A DNA stretch of 64,000 nucleotides from Crambe crambe (lineage: Eukaryota > Porifera > Demospongiae > Poecilosclerida > Crambeidae), in the NCBI GenBank assembly GCA_963924555.1, contig OZ004591.1, forward strand, positions 5,890,001 through 5,954,000, written 5' to 3'. The first letter of the stretch is position 1. The number at the start of each line of letters is the position of its first letter. Below the pieces are notes generated by a model. The model was not told where the DNA came from and ran no database searches. It saw only the letters and a list, made by a program, of their open reading frames with translations. Positions 1 through 15,000 of this stretch are shown here, in pieces. Position numbers and translations under genes: made by a program.

Positions 1-3000
1 TAAGTGTGAGGATGTTCGCCGTTTCCTTCACCTCCACCGTCACTTCCTTGTTAATATCTTGCACCATCACTTTGAGCTGGATCTGAAAGTGAAATAATAA
101 TGATTGCGTCAAGCAAATATTGGTCATGGCCTCAATAATAGTGGAACCTACGAATAATGGATACACTCGGGGGGGGGGGGGGGTGGGGGGGGGGGGGCAA
201 CTGCTCCCTGCTATATTTAGCTAAGCACAGTTAACAGTTATAGCTATTATTATAGTTGTTAAACTGCATGGTCCCTTTATATTATTGCTTACTTTTGGGA
301 TTGGAACTGAACTCTTCAACTTCTGTGTTATAATATAAAAAAGAGAGAGTGTTACTACCTAACGACTCACGAATTAAGGAAGTCCTTACCTTTGGTTTTG
401 CTGCAGCTACTACTGCTTTCTCTGTTTCTTCACCTACAATAGGTAAAGTGTGATAGTTAATCAATAAATTGGTGGCAATATAACCGTATACTTTTGGCTG
501 GCATTTCCTCGACAGGTGGCACTTGATACATTTCCAGTCCTTTCTTCTGATTCTTATTAGCCTCTGGCAAAGGCTGAAGAAGATTCGTGTCCTCCTTAAT
601 AAGAGGGACATTGACTGCAGGGTCAGTCTGGAGAAGATCTTGAAGATCACTGATCATGCTTGATAAACTCTGATTTGTCTCAGATCCTAGATAATTATTA
701 GCACAGTCATTGACTCGAGCATGCAATAACAGGTTAGGAAAAATAAAATTGTTGCACTTTTTTGAGAAACCTCTTTTTCTCTTGGCTACAAGTCTACTAT
801 TATTATAATATTAATCATGGCTAAAGTTTGAGTAGCAACCTGTTACTGGTGATGTAATACTCTCTTGCTCCTTTTGTAACTCTTTGTCCTTCTTCTCTTC
901 CTCCTCCTCCTCCTCTGCATCCTTAAACTCTCCCATCAAACTCTCCAACTGTTCCGTCAAGTTATCAATCCCTTCAATGGTACTGAGCTGTGCCTTGACT
1001 GGAGAAGAAGCAGAGAGCTCAGCAGAATCTCCACCAGCAGGCTGCGGTTGAGTAAGTACAGACTCGGCAAGATTTGAAGATCCTTCTTTATCCTCATTGA
1101 AGTCGATGTCCTCAATATCAGCAACTTCCATATCTTCGTTTTCTTCAACTTGAATAGGTGAAGTATCTTTGGGAGCATTGGCATCCTGACGTACATAATC
1201 CAAGTTAATCTCATGTAGAAACTATAAATACAGTAGAACCTCCAAATGTGGACACTCTTGGGACCAGAAAAAGAGAAAGGTGTCTTTATTTCAGGATTAA
1301 CACCTGTCCACATTAATGGAAATGGGATATGGAAAAATCGGATTACTCTATTCTAGATCTATTGTTAACTTTATCCCCACGAGTGGCTAATGCACCAATT
1401 TTCCCTCACCTGTAGATTGAACCACTTCCAGTAGATTTCTCCTTCGTCCTTTTCATGGACCACAGTTGTCACAAAGTCGTTCTCATCCTTGAAACCGCAG
1501 TACTGCAAGATGTAATCTTGGGCAATTTTGACAGGAGTCACCGAATTTGTCGTGCCCCATTCCTTTCCAACTCGTATGAAAAACTAAACAATGATAGGAG
1601 AGATGGGTGGAATATCATGGACCATTGACTAAATTCCAAGGATAATTGTAATGAGTACTAGGGGGACAAGGGGACCTAGCCCTAGCCCTAGCTAGCCCTC
1701 CCATGAATTAATTTCATGTGCACCTGCCAAAAAACAAAAAACAAAAACAAACTAGTTAGAGAAGCTACCCTAGCCCTAGCCCTAGCCCTAGCCCTAGCCC
1801 TAGCTAGTTAGAGAAGCTACCCTAGTTTCTGAATATACCACAGCAGAAGAAGATGCTGTTCCATGCAGAAAGTAGCAGTGGAACTTTCCATCAGCTACTT
1901 ACATTGAAATTGAGTGCACGGGAAAGTGAAGAAAGTGTTTCATAATACCCCACACTGTTTCATGATACCCCTTAACACTAAGTGATGATAATTATCATGA
2001 AGGATATGTGGATAAAACAGTTGCTGTACTGTGCATGGACCAGCAGGGAAATTGTCCTAAGCCTTATGAGTCTCTAACGTCTTTACCTGATCACCACAGA
2101 TAAGAAAATAACAAGCATTGGATTTCAACTGATCCTTCTTGGTTGATGACAACTGAGTGAAGCTAGCTAAGTTCCTGATGATGTTGACGGAGTAGAATTT
2201 AGGCAGCGTGTAAGGAACTGAGGTGTTTGGTGAGAAGTGTTCGTGCTTGGCATTTCCAAGCTCAGCCCGAAACCCTGGTGGTTCTAGACCTTCTGCGACC
2301 CTGTGCACATCTCTGTGTGATAAGATAGAGAGTATAAATAATTATTGGTCCTTATGCTTATGTTGCACTTAATAACCATAATCTCCGCTAATTGAAACTG
2401 GCTTACTCTGATTTAGTGAGAAATCTTGCTATAACTAAGGCTCCTCGACGCTGTATCTTGTCTGAAAATTGACCACTCCAAACAAAGCTCTGTCCTTCCT
2501 TCGGCTGCAAGACGAAGGTGTGTGAGGAATGCAGGGAAGAAGCCTGTGCAGGGACTTCTACAGCTTTCAAACTCAAAGCTCCACTTCCAGAGATCTTGTA
2601 CAATCTTCGTCCCTGTAAAAACATGGAAAGTGGCACATAATATGATTTGATAGCCCCAAGGTTTGTACATTGCCCCAGCCTTGTATACTGCCCCTGCAAT
2701 TACACTATAATAATTAATTTCATTGAAAGCACATACATGCAGCAGTGAAAGACATTCACCTTCACCTTTTGTTCAGTGGATTTATGAATAACGAATTTCC
2801 CCTTGTACACGTAGAGCAACTGAGTGGGTTCTTTGCCTTCTGGCACAATCACCAAAGGCTAAACAATGGAAAGAGAAGCAATATGAAATAATAAACATGA
2901 TTTCGTACCATTAAATAATCATACACTTGTCTGGCCTATATCTCTATCTATTGTAACTATAAGAGATCTGGTTTGATAGGCAATGAGCAAACTTGGTTAG

Positions 3001-6000
3001 CTCATCAGACATCTTATTCCAATATAGCTATGATCTTCAAAATGATTGGAAAATGTGTTCTCATTTTTTAGTGTCTAGCTATTCATACCATGTTAGGAAT
3101 AAGTCCATCCGAGCCCTTTTTCTTCGTCACCTCTTTGACTATCGCTTCTCTGTCGCTCTTCACTGCACTGCCAATCCAGACGAACACCATTCCCTCCATC
3201 CATGTGTACAGGGAACTCTGCTTCTGGTAAATGTACTGGATCACAAACACATCCGTGGAATAGAAGTGACCCATCATATCCTGAGGAACTTCATTCAAGT
3301 CGTTCCCTTTGAGTTTCCATGCCTGAACGAACAAAATAAGTACATAACAGTCACATCGTAAAATAAGTCTCCAGCACTTGTTCATATGGAATAGCCAGCA
3401 CTTTTAGCTAGCTATGTCTCTTGCACCTTTTGCAGGAAAGTTTTGTAATGATTTCTGTGCCTATCTATATTTTTTCCTGTTATGGCTAGCTAGTTACTTA
3501 AATTAATGTACATAGCTACGTAAGATGTTGGATGTGAAAAGAATTTTTTAAGCTAGCATCTAGAGAAGTTTTACATAGCATAGCATATGGAGCTAGCTGA
3601 GAGTATACAACAACATGGCTACGCTGTAGAACCTCACAGGAAGACTACCCATTCAATATTGAGGTGGTCTCAGTTCTGAATAATTATGATTATAATAATA
3701 ATCATAGCTACTAATGCAAATTATCTAGGTCTGACTATCGGTGGTCTGTCTGAGTGTTGAGGTGAAACTTAAGGGTGAGATTTCATGCACTGCATACAGT
3801 CTCAATCTGAGGCTTGAATTCCTCTCATGATTTTCTCTGAGGAGAGGATAAGGCCATAGCTAGCCATACCTTCAGTTTTCCAGTTGCTGGGTATGTTATG
3901 GATGGAGATTTAACAGTGGGTAGACGAAGCTTAGCAGCTTTGGGGGACGAGGAGAGGTCAGGCCACTCCCAGTCAGGAAAATGGTTGCAGAATGACCAGT
4001 CCTCCGCATTTTGAGTCATGACTACAACTGGAGTCCACTTTGGATGGGAACATTTCAGGAGGAAAAGCTGCAGAAAGCATATTATAATTATTATATGCAA
4101 GCTAAAACTATGGTATCCAAAATAGTCTTAGATTTGAGACTGTGCACATGCAGGGACTGTCAAAATGAATAAAGGTGATCAAACTCAGTTCATACATCGT
4201 GTTTGCACAAATTTTATATTTCTTATTAAAGTGATACAGATCAGGCAGGAGCTGGAGGGGTGGCAGCATATAGACTCCAATTATTGAAGAATTACAGTGG
4301 TACCTCTGAATAATGGACATGCTTGAGACCCAGCATTTTGTCCCTTTTAAAAGGTTGTGCTCTTATGGAGGCTATTACAAAGTTACTTATAGATTGTCCT
4401 TTGTTGAGAGGTTTGGTGAGATACCACTGTTATTGATTATCATACTATCATACCTCACTGATGCTGAGGGCATTTACTTCACGTCCCTTCAAGTGATCAG
4501 CCCAATAACTCTCTGGCAGCCACACGTAAATATAAGTGGGTGTGTTCAAGAGGAGTGGCTTCTTGGAGTTGGAGACATAGTGGTAATTTATATCTGAAGG
4601 ATCGACTCTCTTCAGAGAGAGGGTGGAGTGGTCGTACAAGACCAAAGCACATTCGCTGACTTCATAATTCATGTAGTTGGAGAAAGTCATGTGATGTAGC
4701 ATGAGATTATTAATTCCACTACCCAGCATCTGAAGGAAGTCGTAAGTTTCATAGCCATAGAACTGAAAGGAAAATAAAAAAGAGAGGGTATGGAAGAATC
4801 AATAATTATAGCAATAATTTCTTCAATGTAGACTCCCTAAATTCTGCCAGTCATTATAATCAGCCAAACACTATCCTATGCCCCTTAGTCATCCCTAAAA
4901 TATGTAAGCTTAGACACACAGGACACTCTTTTAAGTTTCACTCATTTTTTGCATGCAGTCTCAGTGTTAACCTGCATGCCCTTCCTTGCTTTAACATAAC
5001 TAAGACAGGTTATGACACTGTCATTACACTGTATATTAACTACCACATTATTATAATGATATAATGGGAAAATTTTGTGGGGTAAAATCTTTTTTTGCAA
5101 AATTGAAAGTGTGACAAATCCACAAATATTTTACCCCACGAAAAATTCCCATGTCTCATTCCTCACATCTTTGTGGATTACTGCTTTCCCTGGCAAACAG
5201 TTGGCCAAGTTATGAGCATGCTGGTGGGCTTCTTCCAGAGCAGAGCCTTGGACTTGAATGCCCACCCACAGGTGCACATGATAGAGCAGAGGTCCATGAG
5301 AGGCAACGTGGAGGAAGATGTAGATATCTTTGGGGTCGTACTGGACGTCTTTGACAGATCTCATTTTGACGGCGAGGCCTAACTGTAAGTGCAATGGGTG
5401 AGGAAAAGAGAAGGGTTGATTACTCTAGCTCTGGAGTATCAATACAGGGATTAAATATACTTCAAACTGAAAGTTGGAGGATACTAAAATATTAAAGAGA
5501 TTATCAAGAGCTTGTAAGTTGAAAATGAGAATGCTAGAGGGCATGAACCAGTAGCTAGAGCAGCTGGGTAGTCCTTGAAAAATATTGGAGAGGGAAAATA
5601 AATAGTTAGGAAACTGTGATTCAAGCTGGATTGGTTTCTTCCAACTTACTTTAATTTTCCAGACTTGTATTTTTTCTTGATCATCCGTCTTCAAGCCCAT
5701 ATACTTAAACTGCACGCTAGCACCAGTCCACCTTGGCACAGAGAGTAAGCCATTAATGATCTTCATCACTCTCTTTCGCTGTTTCTCTTTGTACTCATCC
5801 AGAAGGCTGTTAAGGTGAGGCAAGTTGGCAGAATTCATGTAAAGTGCCAGTGCTTCTGAGCTTTTTGTTGAAGCATAAGGAACTGAGATTGCCCGACCAA
5901 ACTGGATTCCAGCTGGTTCATGCGAAACATTCCGATCAATATCCTGCTTACGATTGATATGAGAAGTATGAAGGGACGAGCCTTTCCTGATATCAGATAA

Positions 6001-9000
6001 AAGTGGAGAACGTTTAGGTCCACTATCATCTTTCCTCTGAGTTAACTCTGGACTTGTGTCACTGTTAGCTTTTTTCTCACCTGGTTTAATAATGCCCTCA
6101 AGACGTAGTCGTTCAGTGGATTGCCTTCGACTCAGACTGGGCTCAATTTTCGGGAGGGGAGACACTTTATCCAGGCTCTCTGTCGACTCGTCCATATCAT
6201 TTACAAGTTCTTCTTCAATTGTTTCGAATGTAGTTGAACTGACACAGCTGGAACTTCTCTTCCGAGAACCGGACTTTTGGCGGATAGCTGATGATGGGAG
6301 TTTCGATTCACTACTTTCCTCTTGACCCGTTCTTTCATGTACTTCTTCCTTGGCTACTTTTTCTTCTTCTTTCTCTTTTTCTTTCTCTTCTCCTTTCTCC
6401 ATAGCCTTCTTCTTGGGAGGTGGTGGTGCTTGAGGTGGAGCCTTGATGAAACTGGCACCACCTTCAAATATCTTTAAGCGATCGCTGAGTTTACCACTTT
6501 GGACCCCAATTTTCTCCTTATTCTTGGAAGTGTCGGCCACGCTAGAAGAAGAGGAGGGGGGTTTCTGGAAGCGATCTGCAATCTTGAGGACATCCGTGTA
6601 TCCGCGATCCACTTTGTGTTGCTCAAACTGATGGATCTTGCTGTAGAGAGCACTAGTCAATGGTCCTCGATAGACATTCCCTAGTTCTTTCGAATCTCGT
6701 TTAGATTGCTCATCCTGAGGACCAGTCTCTGTCGTTGTGAGCTTTTCATCACTCCTTTTCTCTGTGGTGGTGTCAGACATTGCCGAATTATCTGCAGTCT
6801 TGGCTTCAAAAGACGCCGCCTTTGGAGATCTTTCGTCATGCCTTGCCTCATTTTCCTCCAACCTTCGAGTTTTGTCCTCAACCTCTTTCACCTGTTCTCC
6901 CTGGACACTCAAAGAGTCTCTGCTCTTGATGCTCTCAGCCAGACTCTGCCTATTCCCAACCCAATCTTTCTCTTTCTTCTTGATCTGATTCTCCACCTCC
7001 TTCAGATTTTCACCAAAATCATCAAAGTTTCCCTCATTCAATCTATCATACCCAGGAGTAGTGAAACTCTCACGATTTGCATCTTCTTCATCACCACTTG
7101 ATCCAGGTGAGGACAAATCATCCTCTATCAAGTCACGATGAGTAATAGGGAAGGGTTGCTTAGTGACAGGTGTCTCGGTAACAAATTTGACAGTGAAAGC
7201 TTCATCAGGAGTTTCCACGCTTCGTCTTTCTGGTGATTTCGTAATGATAGCTTTCTCTTTGTACTTGATGATTGGTTTGTTCTCCTTTTTATCCCTCAGC
7301 ACTACTTCAGATTTGATCTCTTCGGACTTCATCTCCTCAACTAGTGGTGGTGGAGGTGGAGGTGGAGGTGGTGGAGGTGGAGGAGGTGGTGGTGGAGAGG
7401 GTGCAAGAGGAACAGGATCCATTGGAGGACCTGACTGTGATAGAGAAGGAGGTGTTGGTACAGGTTGGGAAGAAGCAACCTTTTCAGTTTCTTTGTTGGC
7501 ATTACCTGTACAAATGAATGATAGACCCTATGTGATGTATATTACAATAAGATGATAAACTATTATTCAACTATGGCCAGTTACATATAGCAACACAGTG
7601 AGTCTCACCAACAGCTGCTTGCAGAATATCCTGAACCAAGTCCTGGGTTACTGTTTTCACACCCTCTCTGCTCTCTTTCACTTCTTCCTCTTCTTCCTCC
7701 TCCTCCTGCTCATCATCTTTCTCTTCCTCAACTTCAGCTGCCAAAGTTTGTTCATAAAAATAAAACCAGGACACTCTGAACAAAGGGTTATATTCTAAAA
7801 TAAAGGACTCTTGTTGAGGACCAATCCTTCTAGTGATAATGCATTTTTTAACCTCTATATAACATATAGGACACCTCTCAGTCCCAACTTGTCCATTATT
7901 GAGAAGTTTAACTGTATTACTAATAACCAACCTTCTAATACTTCAGCTATGGTATCTTGGACCAGATCATACGCCAGAGAATCGATCATTGCACCACCTT
8001 CTTTCTTCATAACATCTTCTCCTGTGGTTGGTTCAGTTGCCAATTCCTGGCTGATTGAAACTACCTCACTTGATTCCTCTCCCTTACTTGCTTCATCTTT
8101 TTCTGCTCCTTTGTTTAGTTCAGACTTTTTTTCTTGCTTTGAAGAAGATGACACTTTCTTTGGTGCCGGGATTTTCTGTTTATTGGGAGTTTGCTTCCTC
8201 TGACCTTTGGAAGGAGCTCGTTGTTTGACCTTTGATCCCTTGGATGGAATAGGTTGCTTGACCTTTGCACCTCCACTTGAAGAAACAGGTCGTTTAACTT
8301 TCTTCTTTATAACGACATCACTGGGAGATTTGGTCACGACTTTTTTGCCTGTTTGGGGCACACTTGACTTCACTACTAACTTCTTTCCTTTCTTTTCAGG
8401 CGATACACTTACTTCGACCGAAGATTTTGGTGACACAGGTTTCTGTGGCTTGGCTATCTTCTTGTCCAGGGAGCTAGTGTGTACAGGAACTTGCTTCTTT
8501 TTAGATGGTGATTTGACTTTTGCTGGACCTGATGAAAGTCTTTTCATACCAGAGGCAGCCTTAGCATCTGGACTGGTGCTTTGTCTTTTAGTAGCTGAAG
8601 TTGGCCTAACTGCCTGGCTTCGATTGGTCTTCACCACTTTGCCTCCAGAGTCAGATTCATTAATGGAAGTTCTTTTTGCAGCTGGCTTTTTCTTTCCTTC
8701 TGTCTTACCAGTGAAAAACCTGAGAAGAACTCCTTGCTGACCTACTTCACCCGACCTTCTGGATGATTCTGCCTTTGCCTTTGAAGGCGAAGTTGTCGAT
8801 GTCTTTGTGGGAGGTTTCTCTCGTATGTTTACATCTGATCCAATTTGTACTTCAAAGTTTTGCATTTTTTGTATAATTGCTGTATGGAAAGAGATACTTC
8901 TCACATTTTAGCTAGCTACTAGAATGATTCTTTTAACCAGAGATGCTAGCTAAGGGTGTGAATGTAGCAATCAGCTGAATATATATTATAGTGTGAATCT

Positions 9001-12000
9001 CTTGAGGCCAATTTCAAATCGATGAGTTATGTATCATAAAACAATGGGGTACCATCATTACCTGCGTTTATGTCCTCTACATCTTGTGAGACTTCTTCCT
9101 GCTGGAATATGTTGACATTCAGTACAGGTCGTGTCCTGTCATCTGCTCCAGAAGCCTGCCAGACACCAAGCGATAAATAATTTCATTCAAACGTTGTGTT
9201 GCAGATTAAAAGGGGGAATCTCATTTCAAGAGGGAAATGTAAGAAGCAAAATAGCTAGAAATAAACCTTCAGAGCTAGAAATACATTTTTGTCTCTAAGA
9301 ACTTCAGGTACCTCTCTAGTGGTCATAATTGGAGAATTCTTTCAGATCTTATTGAAGGCAACAGATGGCCATGCAAGCTCATGACTTACGTACATAAGTT
9401 ATAGCTATACCTATTACAGGGAGAGGTTTCCAAAACATCTTAACAAGTAAAATGAGTATCATAGCACCAATAATCTGATCTATACCAAACACATGCAGAA
9501 ATGTGATCATCCAAAGGACTTGCTCATCATGCATCAAATTGGGCAATTAATGATCACTGTACTCAAGATCGAGTTCAGTTCAAGATATCACCTACGTAAT
9601 AACAACACAGACTCCAGATGTAATAGAGCAGACAGTTAAGCAAAATAATAATCGGGGATCAGAAATTAACATCGGTACACACCCTTAATTGAAATGTGAA
9701 ATTTCGAAATCATAAAATCCACAAAAAGTTCTGTCCCATGAAAATTTCTGCATGCTGTGTGATGTGGTACTTCTCTCCTTCTCCAATAAAGAATCGATTA
9801 AAGAAGCAACTCACGTCTATTGGGACTTTCACATCGGCAAAGTTTCTGGAGTGTTTCCTGCGTCTCATGGAGCCGACAGGAGTGAGGTCAACAGAGCCTT
9901 CTGCACCATGGAATGCCGCTGGCTTGGCCTCAGAGAGAGGGGCATCTGGAGAAGAAGGTGCTGGAGGTGCTGAGCCATTGGTCTCAAGGAGCAGTGCTAA
10001 TCCTGGCTCAAAATCATTCTACAGATTGATACACATCTCGTCAATTTACAACCTTTGCAACAACAAGCAGAACTAAGCCCTTGACCATAGGCTCCATAAG
10101 AACAAAGGGTTTGTGTAAACTGTGGGTTCTGGCCAAATCCATATTAATTGCTTGTGGCTATAGAGTGAGATCACTATAAATGTGGACACCATAGTGTAGT
10201 CACTGTACATAAAATGAAGCAGTGTTTAATTATATTAGCTATGGTAGTCAAACCATTATGTAACATAATCCCACCAGTGACTATAACACAATCTTGTGAT
10301 CTTCTTAGAATGATAATGACTCACAGCTTTCTGTTGTGCACTCTGCCACATGGCTTCCCTCCTTTCTGCGCTCAGCCCAGTCATCATGGCTTCTTCAAAC
10401 TTTAGCTGCTTCTCAGCCTGGACGATCTGTAAGATTATCATTGGAATTGAGCAAGTGAAAATAAATAAACTGACAAAACTCACAGCTTTCTGTTCTTCAG
10501 TCAAACCCGCAGCTCTGCTGAGACTGTGATCTGGTGTCAAGGAAGTCTGCATTTAAAGGAGATAGTCTAACATATTAATGATTAGATAAGAATGTGGACT
10601 CTCTTGTATAATAATAATAGATAATGTCCAATATAGATGGTATGATGAAGTGTTGGTGATTAAGGGGGGAAAATAATGATTTTGGTGTTTTCAGGGGAGG
10701 TGGGTGAGAGATCGGAGGTGAACTCACTAAAAGGTTTGAGCGTGGGACCTTAAAGAGGAGCTGGTAGGCTTCCTTGTGGTTGTTCTCTCGTGCCAAGTCA
10801 ACTGGTTTCAGTCCGTCATGATCCTCTGGAGTCATGTCTATTCCTCGTTGCATCAAATAGGACAACGTAACAACCTACAACAACATGGATGTATCAGAAT
10901 AATGTACTCATGTGATGTACCTACAACTAACTTGCATGAATTTTACAACATGCCATGTATCATCCCACAACATGCCTGTACATATGATACAACATACATG
11001 TACATAGTATACCACAACCCCATTAACACAAATTTAGCTGTATGTAGTATATGTCTGTAGTACCACTGCTATGTATGTCTGCACATACACTTACAACATG
11101 CATGTATACACTGAATGTATCAACCTACAGTCTGCAGCAACCTAATCATGATTGTAGAATTCCATAACATCCATGTAACATAATACTGGGAAATACTACT
11201 AATCTTAAGTGGACCAATTATACACATAATGCACATGCTCATGTGCTGGTATGATGATCCATATCATGCCTTTAATTTTCTCCTCCCCTGAGGGATGCAT
11301 TGTCCAGCTAAAGAATCAAAAAACTATAGATCAAGTTTTTGTCACATACAGGGTTTTGAGCTCATCATCATATTGCACACTAAGTTGAGGGCTACTGAGT
11401 TATGACATCACCCTGACTCACCTGTCCTTGTTCAGCTGCGTCGTGAACTGGTGTCCCTCCGAGGTTATCACGGTCCAACACTGAACCTCCATTGTCCAGA
11501 ATCCATTCCAAACATTCCACCTTCAATAAAATTAATAATTATTAATTTATTGTCCTCTATAGATTAATCAGCATTTCCCTCTTTGGAGAAATAGTAAGTA
11601 TGGAGTTAGTTTCGAGGGAAAGGTCTGGTTACATCTCATGATGTGATTCATGCAGAGGAAAAGTCTTATATTTCAGTCCCACGAGAGAAAAGCTTACTAC
11701 ATTATCAGTCCCACAAGGTAGGGAAATCTAATTTGGTCAGGACACTACTGCAGTACTGTAGGAGACACAGTCAGTCTTGGCTAGTGATCAATCAGGTCAT
11801 TTAGGTATACTTATATCAATGTATCAACTGTACCTGTCCACTAGCTGCTGCAAAATGAGCAGGGGTAGCCCCATCATCGGCTCTGCTTCGTATAGAGATG
11901 TCAGCTTGGCTGACCAGGTACTCCAGACAGGACTTTTGTCCCGCTTGGGCTGCTGCATGTATGGGAGCCATCCCGTCCGATGCTGTTTGGTAGGCATGAC

Positions 12001-15000
12001 CCTTACCTTTCTCTATCAGCCACTTCAGACAGTCTTGGCTATCATAAAATTAATATAACAATCATTTCATTCATACTTGACAGTTATGGTATGACATCAG
12101 CTACATTTTCATGGCTATGAAGCTCAAGCCAGTGTATATCTTATCTGTTCATTGTCACCATTGATGCAACTATGGTTTCTACGCTTATGCTTTCATCTGA
12201 GAGTGGAATTCTGCTAGGCTTTTTCTCTAAGGGATGTGTACGCATGCCACCTGCAGTGGGCATGCATGTTGGTAACCAGGCTATGTCTGATACATCAAGT
12301 TTAATGTATGGCATTGCCATATGGCTGTGCATTGTTTGGAAAGGGGAGTTAGGAAGTACTGGTATAATTATGTATAAGTGAGAATATCCACTGATGATTT
12401 AGTAATTTCTCCAATGCTGTATAATAGCTTCCATGGAACTTACATAACTAAATTTGACTTGGCGGGTCTAAAGGAGCACCCTTAGTAGTGTCTATTTAGG
12501 CTAAGGGAGCTCCATAGCAAGTATATATATATGTAATATGGGCATTTTGAATAAAAGGGTCAAAGTTAATTGTATCATACTTGAGAAGCTCTAGTTGCCA
12601 TAGCAACATGAATGCATACACGTATTGTTCTAATTGAAGTAAGGTCAAGGATAAACACAATGGCAAGCAAGTTTCAAGAAGAATCGTTAGAACATGGAAT
12701 GCAATTTCCAATTATGTAGGAACTGAACTGTCAACACAATGAGTTTTTGTTTTTTAATTTAAAATCATTCAATCAGCAATGGAAGAGTCTTGGTGGTAGT
12801 ACTTGTACTTCCACAGACAATAATAACGATAACAACGACAATAGCAGTGAGAACAGAAAATGTAAAAATCACATTTGTATGACATCAACACTATTTAGTG
12901 ATGGTTCCCTTATACACATTACATGATCGCTTTGATTTTCCGGGTCGTACCCAGCCCCCCATAATATAAAGTTCGTTATTAGGGAGGGAGACAGCAGTAC
13001 CATGACAGAACTCATAGGGAAGTCCCCCAGCGTGGATCCAGGATTTTGTTGAAGGAGAATATGCATATACTGAACTGTGAACGGGGGTCGAATAAGGATT
13101 GCTCGTGCCTCCGAGAGAGAGCAAGCAAGTGCCGACTGAAGCGGCAGTGGATTGTAAATGCGGTGTGGCTGGGAGAGTCACCCAAGCATACGGTGTCATT
13201 CCAGAGTACGAGAGTAGCATATTTATAGATGACGAGTGGGCATTATTTGACGAACTACTAGCCGTAAAGGATTTGTACCCTCCCAGTATGTACAGAGTGT
13301 CATTAATGGCTATAATACTCGTGTGACACAGAGTAGCCAGAAGGGATAAGTAACCAGCTGTGTACCACTGAAATGTATCAGACTTCATGACCTCGACACT
13401 ACTCAAAAGGTCTCCAGTTTTGGATAAGCCCCCACACACGATAATAGCCGAGGAGACACTTGTACAACTGGGAGAAGATCGGGCGTGGTAGAGATAGGGG
13501 AGCGAATCCTTCCAGCGTCTGGTGAAGGTATCGTAGACTAGCACCGCAGCTGTTGCTTTCATATCCAGTTTCCCACCTACACTAACCAGTTCATCTTCCA
13601 GTTTGCATAAACCAAAATACGTGGTGATCGTTGGGGGGAGAGACTTCCAGGAATCTCTGCGCAAGTCGTATTCTAAAACCAGCGTATCTGTGGCAGAGTC
13701 GCCTGTATCCCCCCCACCGATGTAGATCTTGTTCTTGAGGTAGACCCCATGGGCTTGGAACATGCTTATCGGCATGTCACTGCACTTGGTCCACTTCATG
13801 TGTCCTTGTTGTATCTGCATTGGAAAAAGAATTATGAATTGAAGGAAATTGAAAATAATATAAAAGAGTTGATTCAGAATTGAGTGTGTGAAAACATTAA
13901 CTAGTGTGTGTTAACATACATCTACCTGGCCAGACAAGGAATGATAATATACCTCTATTATGTGAAATCTGTACCCTTACAGCAAGTAAACCTGGTACTC
14001 CTACAGTCCAACTATGTACTGTACACAGAATTACTCTGTAAACAAACTTAAGTGCACCGTGTACGTTTACAGTCAGTTGTGTTGCACTTAGATCAATCAA
14101 TATTGATAAGCTTTTAATTGGACTTTAAGCTAATAGCATACTTGAGTAGCCATCTATGCCTGGATGAATAGCAGACTGTATAAACATGATTATTGCAGAA
14201 AACTACTTGACTTCCACGTATCAAGATGTCACTATGCTGAAGCCATGTAACCTCACACACGTGCTATAAATTTATGAGATTTACTCCCATCTCTAAGTAT
14301 TCATGAAATCTTACAAGCTAATACATAGAATAGTCTACTCCTTTATTCACTTTTCAGTGAAAGAAGCTTTAGGATAACTAAGAATGATTTTAAGACTGTA
14401 GAATTGCCACAATTGTGGCAGCTCAAAGCTTCAGAGTCAGACCAGCAATGTTAGCAAAAAGCTTGATAACTCAACAAATAATTACTGTTGAAAAGACTAC
14501 TTGCTTCTTTGGGGGGGAAAATGCTTTACAGGAAATAGTTTTGTAGTATATACAAGCTTTGTTTTCCCTCACTTCACTTTGATCTTTAGGCAAAACTAGC
14601 AAAGCCACAGACCACAAGCTTAGCTATGTAGCTCAGATAAACATTCTTGGAGCTCCATATCAAATATACATTCAGAATCCTTAGGTATCACCATGGTAGC
14701 TGTATTTCTAATTAATGACCTAACATCTGTGCATAGGAGATGGCTGGCTATGTCATGTTTTCAATCATTGAAGTAAGAGGATGAGGATAATGGATAACTT
14801 ATTCATATGAATTTCATTTTGCTATCTCCTTTAAAACAAGACTATAAAGTATACAATAATAAATTATAATTATACACACTTACTTCATATGGAGAATGGA
14901 TATACTGATTTTCCTGTCTTATCAACTTGATCTTCTCATCTCCATTCTCTGAGACTACAGAATTGCTTCTAGCATTGAGTTTTGCCTGAAGTGCCATATT

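Noticed and set aside
8207-8740. 177-codon plus-strand frame
   Set aside because: Antisense shadow of the Lys/Ser-rich linker exon, which fits the phased gene model.
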